A stretch of 64,000 bases of DNA from positions 83,814,684 through 83,878,683 of the forward strand of contig CM042685.1 in assembly GCA_023614405.1 (NCBI GenBank). The letters run 5' to 3'. Positions 31,734 through 40,617 of the stretch are shown one piece after another. A program made the position numbers and the translations under genes. Position 1 is the stretch's first letter; each line of letters opens with the position of its first letter. The notes beneath the pieces were generated by a model. That model made no database searches, was not told the origin of the DNA, and saw nothing but the letters and a program-made list of their open reading frames with translations. The DNA comes from Avena insularis (taxonomy: Eukaryota > Streptophyta > Magnoliopsida > Poales > Poaceae).

Positions 31734-32771
31734 ATGGATGGTTTCTTTGAAACTAGTTCTTTTTGGCAAGGTGGGTTCACGGAGGAACAAAAGTATTATT
31801 ATAAGGAACATCGTTTATCGCAAAAAGGAAACACCTATGGGAACAAATTGATAAGTTGAATACTATTGCTAGAGACGTGTGCTCTATTTATAATGTTACT
31901 TATTGCTTTGATAAAGCTTGTTGCTGCAAGAGGTATAAACACCTACCCTTTCAATGTGAGTATAATGATAATGTTACCATATCCTCTTATGTTAAAGGAA
32001 ATTATGAATTTTATGATGTGGAACAAATTGAAGAATTTGTTGCTTTTAAGGGTGCATTTGAACTTGCTAGTTTGCTTGAAAATACTGATGATGCGCCTTA
32101 TGAACATGAGGTTTATGAGATACTTAAATTTTTCTTTGATAATTACAAGGAAGCAAATGGATATATTCTTGAATATTTTAATAGATGCTCAAGAGATTAA
32201 TGCCTTGCAGGAGCCTATGGAAGAATACATTGTTGAAACTAGAAGCTCATTAGATGAAAAAGAGGAGAGTGATGAACAAAAGGAGGAAGAATTGATCTAC
32301 CCATGCCTACCTTCTAATGAGATTAACTCTTTACCTCTTATATTATTTAATTGTCCCGCATGCTTACTAAAGGAGAATGAATGTTATGTTCCTGTGGATC
32401 CTTTTGAAATATCTACTTTGGGTAAAACCTGTGAAGGTTTTAATCCCACTATTTTTGAACTTGATAGAAATTATGTGTTTGTAGATCATGAAAAGCAAGC
32501 TTTATGTGATAGCTATATTGTTGAGTTTATTTATGATGCTACTGAAAATTATTATGAGAGAGGAAAATTTGGTTGTAGAAGTTTTCATGGTACTGAAACA
32601 CCTCTCTATATGCTGAAAGTTTTGAAGTTGCTCTTGTTTCATCTTCCTATGTCTATCACTTTGTTCTTTGTGAATTTATTTGCATACAAGATTCCTATGC
32701 ATAGGAAGTGGGTTAGACTTAAATGTATTTTGAATTTGCTTCTTGATGCTCTCTTTGACTTCAATTCATAA
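31734..32771 (+). pseudogene. Element D single ORF, acidic protein of unknown function
   Basis: The ATG at 31734 opens MDGFFETSSFWQGGFTEEQK. A shift near 31838 moves reading to the frame containing DKACCCKRYKHLPFQCEY and VYEILKFFFDNYKEANGYI. A second shift near 32195 gives EYIVETRSSLDEKEESDEQK. The remainder is hydrophobic and Cys-containing (NCPACLLKENECYVP), ending in a long hydrophobic stretch (LKLLLFHLPMSITLFFVNLF) that could span a membrane. Proteins of this type occur in other Triticeae non-autonomous Athila-like elements as I know them, but no function is established. It is neither gag nor RT; a role in trans-packaging is only speculation. Confidence 0.6.
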
Positions 32772-35508
32772 TTCTTATGTGAGCATCTTCTCAAGCTATC
32801 AAGCCTAACTTAAAGGCGTTAAAGAAAAGTACTTGTTGGGAGATAACCCAAGAGTTTTCTTGAGTCTTGGAAGTTATTACTTCAGTAATGACCTCTCCTT
32901 ATCCTTTTTGTTTGCCTTTTGTGCCAAGAATGACCTCTAATGAGAGGGAAGTAATATTTGGGGAGTTGCGCTCTCGAAACAGATTTTTGTCCTCCACCAA
33001 AAAATTCGTGAGGAGTCTCCGTAACTCGGATTGAGCACAAAATTTACGAATAAATCCCCCAGTATGTTAACTAACTTTCTTTAGTTCAACACGTTTTTAT
33101 TTGAGCAACATAATATGTTCGAAAAAATCGGTTTCTACCTGCTGGTCTATTTTGACAGATTTCTGCCATTATTTGCATTTGCTTCTTATTGATTCCTTTT
33201 TGAGTTCTCTTTAGGTGAATTGAGCTTTTTGAAGGAGTTACTATAGTAGGTTGTGTTTTTAATGAAAAGCCTTGCTGTTCCAAAGCTTTGTCAGAGGTCT
33301 AATATCTTTTGAATACACTAATGTTGCTAATGAAGATTGTGTGAAGTTTTGTATGAAGGAAAAATTTCAGGTGTAAAGAGATAATGATGCAATGATATGA
33401 AGAATGTACAAAAGCTCAAGCTTGGGGATTCCACCATGGTGTCACCCCAAGAAATATCCAAGAGGTACAAGCGTCAAAGCTTGCGGATGCCCAAGGCATC
33501 CCCTTCTTCATCAATAAAAATCTCAGGTCTGTCTAGACATTTCGTTTTTATTGTTTCATACACAGTTGTGTTATTCTTGGAGCGCCTTAGTTTTCATTTT
33601 CTTTGCTTAGGTTGTTTAGTTTGCTTGAATAAAGTAGTTTGGACCCCCGTTCTCACTGTGTTGATTTGCAAATAAGTTGCTTGGTGTTGGAAAGGAGTAA
33701 TAAGTTCTTGCTTGTAAGTGCAAGAGGAGCTTGCATTGACTGTGACTTAGACTTTAGCATGACATGCTAGGTGTTGTTTTGACATTATGCTTAGTAATTA
33801 TTTCTGTAGCATGTCTTTTTCCAAACAATTGGGATTTCTTAGTGTGCCTTGAAGAAATTATGCATTGTTTTAGCATGCAAAAGCATAGTATTGTGGTATT
33901 CTCCTTTGATGCTTTGCATGGGTTTACTTGGCACATGCTCACACCATGTTATGACTATGACAAGTCACCATTAGACTCTATGATCATTTAGTCCTTGAAT
34001 TGTAGTACCACTCTTTGCTTTGATTAGTATGCTTTGTGGCACTGCATGTTTATGACCATTATGCTCTCTTAGTTGGTTGCTCTCAGTCTTTGCTAGCCTC
34101 CACTTGTATGAGTAAGTTTTACTCATGCTTCCAACTCCCAAGAAACCAAGTTATTCCAAAGTGTCCACTATAAACTCCTATGCATGGTGTGTTACACCAT
34201 TCCAAGTATATTCTTGTTTTCAACTCTCTTCCAATTAAAAACTATTTTGTTATGTGAAAACTTAGTGATTAAAGCCCTCATGAACTTGATGGCACACTTT
34301 ATATTCTTTGCCCCTAATAAACTTGAACCATTGTGACAACTTTGTTGTATATGCTTGCACTTATAAGTTGGAATTAACAGAACTGTGCTTTCACGGGGAA
34401 CGTTTTCAACATTGCACTTGTACTTTGTACTCAGTTGATATCATGTTCTTTTGTCTATGGATGTCACCGGTGTGAAATAAAGAGGGAACTTGTAAGTCCA
34501 TGGAGTTTGTATCCTGTGTTAGAGAAATGCCTGGGCCACTAGCATAATCCATGCCTAATCATGGTGGAAACTTGCAGCATCACCATAATGAGCTATCTAT
34601 GAAGCATTCTTCTTATAAAAAAAGACACATTATGAAAAGAGGTAAGAGATAAAAATTCACCATATTCCCATGGTACATAAGAAGATTGCTGAGATGCTCA
34701 TTGTCTGCTTGCCTTGTCATTTTGATTATGGGAAAGCTCCTGTACCATATGCAAGGGGTACCCCGTTGGCGGTTCTCAATGATATGCAAATACTTACAAT
34801 GACATGAACTTACCTGGACCCAAAGTTGAGTATGCATGAGGTGTGGCCCTCGTATTCAAGAGACTTGAGATTGCCAACTTATACTTCGTCAAGCATATAC
34901 TCCACATTTGCCACTTTAACCTTAACCACTTCAAGATGCTTATGATAGTGGGCAATGAGGGATGAAAGCTAACAAGTATCATAATTTTTGAAAGATCTTT
35001 TTGAAACTTGTAATCCCTGCTTCCTTTACAAAAAGTCCTTTCTTCCACCAATATTGAGTCTCCACATTCTACCTTTAGGTACTATTAAGAGAGCATAGTT
35101 GTCATTCTTTGTGCAGTGTTTCAAAGCTTATTAATTAATGCATATTGTGTTATTACTTGTTCTTGTGCTATTTGTTTCTAGTCACCCTTTTGAACTTTGA
35201 AGGTGTCCTATGCATCTATATTGCTACTCTATGAGGGACAAGCTGATTGCCACTATGCCATGTTTTCTGTATGTGAAACAAACAAACGTTTTTCAATGCA
35301 TGTTATTCATGATCTTTGTTTGTAGCCTTTCATGTTGCATCCATAGTTACTATGTCCTATTGTTAGAACTCCATCTTTCATGCACATGTTTAGAGTTCTT
35401 TGATCCCAGCTTTAAATGCTTGTAAATGGTTGGATCTTTATTGTGAGGGTGCATGTCACCTCAAAAATTATTCTGTTTATCACTTACCTGCTCGAGGACG
35501 CGCAGGAG
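32772..35508 (+). other. Non-coding 3' part of element D
   Basis: No frame over 100 codons with family resemblance exists here. At 33419-33430 an AAGCTTGGGGATTC copy resembles the polypurine tract before the 3' LTR, a duplicated PPT-like motif common in this element type. Otherwise the text is AT-rich with no features I can name. Confidence 0.6.
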
Positions 35509-35524
35509 TTAAGCTTGGGGATGC
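35509..35524 (+). other. Polypurine tract of element D
   Basis: TTAAGCTTGGGGATGC lies directly before TGATACATTGG. The AGCTTGGGGATGC form is typical of Athila-group elements in grasses. Confidence 0.85.
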
Positions 35525-36497
35525 TGATACATTGGAAACGTATCTATAATTTTTGATTCTCCATGCTTGTTTAGTATCTACTTTGCTTTACTTGTCCACA
35601 CTTTGAGGTGCTTTTTACATATTTTCTGGTACTAACCTACTAACAAGTTGCAATAGTGCGAGATGCCTGTTTTCTGCTGTTTTTGGTTTCAAAAAAGTTA
35701 GTAAAGAAATATTCTCAGAATTGGACGGGACAAATGTCAAAGTCAATTACTTTCCGTGGGGAACAAGAAGTCTAGAGGGGAGACGAGGAAGCGGGCCAGG
35801 AACAGCAAACCTCCCCTAGACGCGGGTGGGCCCCACCCCGCGCCTGGATAGGGTTTGGCACCCCTGGACGCCGCCTCGGCCTCCCCCTTCGCCTATAAGA
35901 AGCCCCCAATGCAGAAACCCTAAGCACCCGATCAAATCTCCATGAAACCGTTTGTAGCCGCCGCCACCATCGTCCCTAGATCGGGGGGGGGGGGGGGATC
36001 TGAAGTTCTTCCCGGCACCCTGCCAGAGGGGAGATTATCCTGGAGGCCTTCTCTCCGGTATGATGCGTGAGTAGTCCCACCTTGGACTATGGGTCCATGT
36101 AGTAGCTAGATGGTTGTATCTCCTCCTTTGTGCTTTCTTGTATAGATCTTGTGAGCTCCGTTCATGATGAAGATCTAATATATTTGTAATCATGCATGTT
36201 GTGTTTGTGGGGATCCGATGGATATTGAGATTATTATGTTGGTTTGATTAATGGTTTTGTCTTTATGATTTGATCATGTCTGTGTTGTTTGTGATCTTGC
36301 ATGCTCTCTATTGTTAGTAGCTATCTTGGCCAAGTAGTTGCTAGTGACTCCAAGAGCGGGGTATTTATGCTCGATAGTGGGTTCATGCCTCTAGTTTACA
36401 AGGGAAGTGATAGAAATCTCTTCGGTTGTAGATGTGTTATTGCCACTAGGCAGAAAACAACGGTCTCTTGTTCATGGAACATGTGGACTGTTTACCA
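35525..36497 (+). repeat. 3' LTR of element D, truncated
   Basis: It matches 29925 to about 30885, including the TATA-like CTATAAGAAG near 35893. The match ends in GGACTGTTTACC; from about 36497 the sequence reads as an extra ORF of element E on the other strand. The last roughly 590 bases of the LTR and the remainder of C are gone. A run of 15 G at 35983-35997 replaces 6 G in the 5' copy. Confidence 0.88.
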
Positions 36498-36892
36498 TAA
36501 CATGGAGAAAGCTCGGGGTGGTATGGGGCCTCCAGTGGCTGTCCCATAACATCACGCCTTGGATAGAACTCAAAGCGGGTACCCTTGATCTGATTGATAC
36601 TCTGCCCACACAAACGGGCAAGAGCTTCCTGCATTGCCCTGGCCAGTCCATCGAGCAAGATGTTCTCTCTTAAGGTGAACTGAATTCCCTCTGCAGTGGG
36701 AGGTTCAATCTTTCCTAGGAGACTTGCAACCACTAGCCACTACAGATCTTCTCCTTCCTGATCAGTGCGCTGAGCTCCGAAGAACTCGGGGTGCGGACGC
36801 TCCAGAAGTTCCGAAAGTTGGTCCAAGTCACACTCAAAGATGAGGTCTCCTCCATTCCCCAACTGATAAAACTTGCTGTACTTCACGTCCAT
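36498..36892 (-). pseudogene. Element E extra ORF, truncated, WxV-LxGR-type domain
   Basis: From ATG at 36892 it reads MDVKYSKFYQLGNGGDLIFE, then ECDLDQLSELLERPHPEFF. A TAG at 36742-36740 stands where Gln is likely (CAG to TAG). In the same frame it continues WLVVASLLGKIEPPTAEGIQ and LARAMQEALARLCGQS, then FEFYPRRDVMGQPLEA to the truncation point. The Trp-x-Val strand, second strand and Ala-rich helix ending LARLCG align with ORF2 of G (LQQLIGRLCGRH) and, more weakly, ORF1 of F. Function is unknown. It sits between the PBS and the expected position of gag. Confidence 0.6.
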
Positions 36893-37041
36893 CTATAAGA
36901 ATATAGGATGAGTAAGTTAGTAGAGTGATCAAGTGTGTCAAATTTTATGTATTTTGCAAGAATTTTTGAGGAACATGAATTTTCATGAAAGAATCCAAGT
37001 GATAAGAATGGGAATAAGTTTTTGTAAATACTCACTTCCAT
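36893..37041 (-). other. Probable intron with start-codon exon in element E leader
   Basis: On the minus strand, ACAATGGAA is followed by GTGAGTAT, a canonical plant splice donor, with the intron from 37035. A TACTAAC branch point is at 36922-36916, about 25 bases before an ATAG acceptor at 36894-36893. Removing these 143 bases joins ATG-GAA in frame to ATG-GAC-GTG. The first ATG (37041) has a good plant start context (A at -3, G at +4). It is a prediction without RNA support. Confidence 0.55.
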
Positions 37042-37104
37042 TGTTTTTGAAACTAAGTTTTTGATTCAAACGTCCATTCTAACTAGGTCTCCTATGGTCA
37101 GGAT

Positions 37105-37117
37105 GGCTCTGATACCA
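37105..37117 (-). other. Primer-binding site of element E (initiator tRNA-Met)
   Basis: Read on the minus strand, TGGTATCAGAGCC lies three bases after the LTR end (GTTGACA, then AGT). It fixes both the LTR boundary and the minus orientation. Confidence 0.93.
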
Positions 37118-37120
37118 ACT

Positions 37121-39620
37121 TGTCAACACCCAGATTTTTAACCCCAGATGCATGTTATGCCATACATCGCAATCCCAGGATTACCATTTTTGCGAGACAT
37201 AATAGATTTGGATATCACAGTACATCATCCATTACAAACCATACATAAGGTCTTACACAAATTAGGATCTCATGATCTAGTTCTTAATACAATTCAAGCA
37301 GCGAAATAACGTAAAGATAACGATAGTGTAGGAGAAGCTCCATCTTCAGGGTCACAGGCAATGCTGACGATGGGAGATGATCCTAGTTGTCGTAACCTTC
37401 CTGCGGTCTGTCATCCTGATACTCCTCTTTATAGTCTGGCCATGGGAATAGCCAGGGACAAAGCCATGAGTACTCTTTAAGTACTCGCAAACTAATACTA
37501 ACAAGTTAAGGGGGGTTTTTGTACTAGGACACTAGGCTCTAAGGTTGTTTTGCAAAAAGCCAGATTTACCTCTACTCAGTTTAGAAGCAAAGAAAACTAG
37601 TTGAAAGTTTTATAACATCTAAGTGGGAATTTGAATTTCATATCACAACTCTGTTGTGGTCAAGTCAAAGTCATAATTCATTGCACAAGTCAGTTTGAAA
37701 ACATCTGACGATAGAACAATATGGCCACTCCAACTGTCCATAACCGCGGACGCGGCTATTCGAATAGTTTGACACTATACAGAGATTGTACACTTTCACC
37801 ACAATATTTGGTACATCCGTCAGGAATAATCCTGAATTCACCATACTCAGTATGCGGATAATCAATCCTAACCATTCAATTACATGCCCTAGTATAGGCA
37901 CCTCTCCTGTGAGTTTGGCCTCCCAACCATGACCAATTGACATCTTGGGTACTGCACAGGTGGACAATCTTCACAAGGTAGCCTCAGCTCAGACCTTGGC
38001 CGCGAGGGAATCCATACTAAGGTATATAAATTTCCAGTCAAGCCCAACCCAATTTTCGGGTATTGTGGTTGTACAATAAAATTGGAATGGTATCGCATAT
38101 AGACAACCATCAGTTTTATAAAGTCATCTAGTGTTCAGAAACACATGTCAAAACATTTCAGTAGAATGACTCATCGTTCTAAGGTTTTCATAACCATTTT
38201 CACCAAGTATTCCCCTCTAAAGTTGATCAAGTTTTATGCTTAGCACTAGCATCTACAAGTGGTGGTAAATACTAATGAGGGGTGGTAAACAAGTGGGAAT
38301 TTGCTAAGTTTAATCTCATGCCTTAGGATGACATCAATATTATCTAACTTAGGCCAAATTTTATGCTCTTTATGCTACCTTTGGTTATCTTTCTAGAAGC
38401 TACAAGTCACCATGTAAACTCTAAGAGAAAGCTCTGATAAAGAAAATAAAGTACTTGAGATTGCAAGTAAAACTAGGATTGGGCATCATCAAATGTATCT
38501 AACCAAGCATGCTTAATGCAATGCATAGATTCTCTAACTTTCATAGTGGCAAGGGTTAGCTTTCAAGGTTTCAAGTATTGGCTTGCCTTGAGCAGATCAG
38601 TGCTTGAAGTTCTCCTCGGCTTCTTCCTCGTAGTATCCTCCTTCCTCCTCGTATCCTTGATCGATACTAGCGTCTATAAATAAATACGAGGTACACAATC
38701 ACCAAACAATAATTAACTATTTTTAATCATTACCCAAAAAAGTCATATTAGATGATCTAGCATCATCACTATTATCACATGGATTAAAGCACTTGTCTTA
38801 TTTCTTTTATTTGAGAAAAGTAATTTCTACTCACTGAAAAACTAATTAAGATTTAATATCCTCCACTCAAACATGGGATCATGTTGACACATGTCATCAC
38901 CATATATTTCAGTACATGAGAATGTGATTTAAAGTGGTGTCACAATTTAATAAGGTTTAACCTTTTTATTTTAATTAAATAAAGTGACTAGAAATGCCTA
39001 TGTAACATTCTTTTATTACTTAAACATTATCTCTGTAAGTAAACCCATATGTTTTTACTTATTCTGAGAGGTATGATCAAATGTGATTTTTGAGAGTTGG
39101 AATCAGCTCAAAAGCTTTTGTGGTTGAATTTTTTAAAATGTTTGAATGCAGAAAAGCTTTTGCCTTGTTATTTTTACCATGGTTGATCTACAACTCTAAA
39201 TGATTTGAATCCAATGGGCTTGGATTAAGCATTTCAGTACCTTTCTAACAAAATTGGTTTCATGCATTTTGGTTCAGTGAATCGAGCTGGGTTGATTTTT
39301 GAATATAGGTACATATCTGTGTTTGAAATTAAATGAATAAAGCTTAATTTGAATTGTTGGGTCACGTGGGATGTTTAACTGGGCCAGCCCACTACGCACA
39401 TCGCGTACACGGGCTGGTTAAGTGGTTGTCCCCGCGCGTTAGTGAGATAGGGACGGGCGAAGCGGTATGGGGCAGTATGAACCGCACGATCTAACTCTAA
39501 TCGAACGGCTACGATTCATTGTCCTGTCAGCAAGGGCGCAGATGTAACCCTAACGCGGTGGGGGTCATGGGAGGCTCACCGCTCAAAGCGAGGTCAGCGA
39601 CGGGTGAACGAAAGTCGACA
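37121..39620 (-). repeat. LTR of element E (about 2500 bp)
   Basis: The plus-strand text runs TGTCAACACCC ... AAGTCGACA. The PBS fixes one edge. The other edge is placed at the CA where RT text of H resumes (39621). No second copy is in the window. No gene is supported inside. The part at 39360-39620 is GC-richer and may hold the element's promoter side. Confidence 0.75.
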
Positions 39621-40167
39621 TTTACGCTTCTCCTGGTACCGACAGTTCTCATTAGGTGTAGCTCATGTTCTTCTTCTTATTTGGAATAAATCAGAATGTC
39701 ATCGATAAAAACAACGACCAGGAACCAGATTTGAACTGGTGACACGAGGATTTTTAGTCCTCTGCTCTACCAACTGAGCTATCCTGACCTTTTCTTGTGC
39801 ATCAAACGACAAACTTATCCAGGAAGTCCATAAAAATCTTATTCATGAGATTCATGAAATAAGCGGGGGCTTTGGTTAATCCAAAAGACATGACAGTATA
39901 CTCGTATAATCCATATCTGGTCGTAAAGGCAGTCTTTGGAATATCCTTTACGCGAATCTTGAGTTGATGATAGCCAGTTCTAAGATCAATCTTAGAAAAC
40001 ACTTTGGCACCAGTCAACTGGTCAAACAGGTCTTCTATCTTCGGCAACGGGTACTTGTTTTTGATAGTGACATCATTCAACTTTCGATAATCCGTACACA
40101 GACGGTTACCTCCATCCTTATTGTCCACGAACAAAACAGGTGATCTCCATGGTGACGCACTTGGTTA
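39621..40167 (-). pseudogene. Element H reverse transcriptase, split by a tRNA-like insertion
   Basis: The minus-strand text resumes in the RT with [16 protein letters not shown]. It continues [34 protein letters not shown] and [18 protein letters not shown] to FLDKFVV at 39802. Ninety-two extra bases follow, then [12 protein letters not shown] with the catalytic Asp pair near 39705-39690. RT text goes on to about 39621, where E begins. The net insertion is not a multiple of three, so it also shifts the frame. Confidence 0.88.
39718..39788 (-). pseudogene. trnF: Plastid-type tRNA-Phe (trnF) sequence inserted in RT of element H
   Basis: On the minus strand this reads as a near-complete tRNA: D-arm AGCTCAGTTGGTAGAGC, anticodon arm GAGGACTAAAAATCCTC and T-arm CCAGTTCAAATCTGG. 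The plus strand contains ATTTGAACTGGTGACACGAG, the universal plastid trnL-F primer f site. Relative to plastid trnF-GAA I see two changes, both G to A: in the acceptor stem (GTCAGGA for GTCGGGA) and in the anticodon (AAA for GAA). The last bases of the 3' end are missing. AACGAC flanks the insert on both sides (39713-39718 and 39805-39810). It could come from the plastid or from the plastid-derived trnF of grass mitochondria. It is not expected to be a working tRNA. Confidence 0.88.
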
Positions 40168-40617
40168 GCATAGAGATCTATGTCATGGATTCGGATAGGG
40201 ACGGCTTTGCAAATTTTTCTAGCTTTGGTGGTTGAACCGGGTATTTGAACAATCATAACATGCTTCAATTTGGTTGGTTGAATCTTACTAGTGCATGCAA
40301 ATTCTTCGGTGACAAATGAGTGCGATGCTCCAGAATCAAACAACACTCTTGCAAGTACTGAGTTAACAGAAAACATACCCAGCACGACGTCTGGCGCTTC
40401 CTGGGCTTCTTCAGCATGCATGAGAAAGAGACGGCCGTTGCGGTTGAGCGAATTCCCTGGGGCAAACCTTCTTCCCGGATGAACATGACGCTGTTGCTGA
40501 GCTGGGGCATTTGCATTGTGGGCTGCGGCATTCTTCTTGGGGCACTCATTGGAGTAGTGACCCTTGGTTCCATATTCATAACAAGTCACTTGCGACTTGT
40601 CCTTCGCTGCAACAGGC
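40168..40617 (-). pseudogene. Element H gag end and protease
   Basis: The zinc knuckle reads CYEYGTKGHYSNEC: the second Cys of the CCHC motif is Tyr (40574-40572, TGT to TAT), so metal binding should be impaired. A Gln/Pro/Arg-rich linker follows. The protease has the catalytic VLFDSGASHSFVTEEF, near 40360-40310, and continues to [10 protein letters not shown], where it jumps to RT text. About the last third of the protease is missing. Confidence 0.85.

Larger units (their letters stand above)
29925..36497 (+). mobile_element. Element D: Athila-type non-autonomous gypsy element
   Basis: Direct repeats starting TGATAC(G/A)TTGGAAACG at 29925 and 35525, the PBS TGGCGCCGTTGCCGGGGA, and a PPT-like AAGCTTGGGGATGC before the second repeat identify an Athila-group element. 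The interior is 4.0 kb and encodes only one frameshifted protein, with no protease, RT or integrase. It inserted in pol of C (5-bp target GGTAC at 29920-29924). Its 3' LTR stops after about 970 of 1563 bases, where element E starts. Confidence 0.85.
36498..39620 (-). mobile_element. Element E: gypsy element with extra ORF, 5' part
   Basis: On the minus strand there is a 2.5-kb LTR (39620 to 37121), a 3-base spacer, an initiator tRNA-Met PBS (37117 to 37105), a short spliced-looking leader and the start of an extra ORF. The element stops at 36498 against the LTR of D, so its gag, pol and second LTR are lost. It inserted into the RT of H. The LTR termini TGTCGAC and GTTGACA are near-perfect inverted repeats. 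The clade is inferred from the extra ORF, which resembles those of F and G. Confidence 0.75.
39621..40617 (-). mobile_element. Element H: gypsy fragment, gag end to RT
   Basis: A minus-strand fragment of a Ty3/gypsy element is squeezed between E and F. It reads zinc knuckle, protease, then directly into RT, with the protease C-terminus and RT N-terminus deleted at about 40168. F inserted on its 5' side and E on its 3' side, so only 1 kb is visible. The 5-bp sequences next to the insertions are CAGGC (40613-40617, for F) and GTAAA read on minus (39625-39621, for E). Confidence 0.8.
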
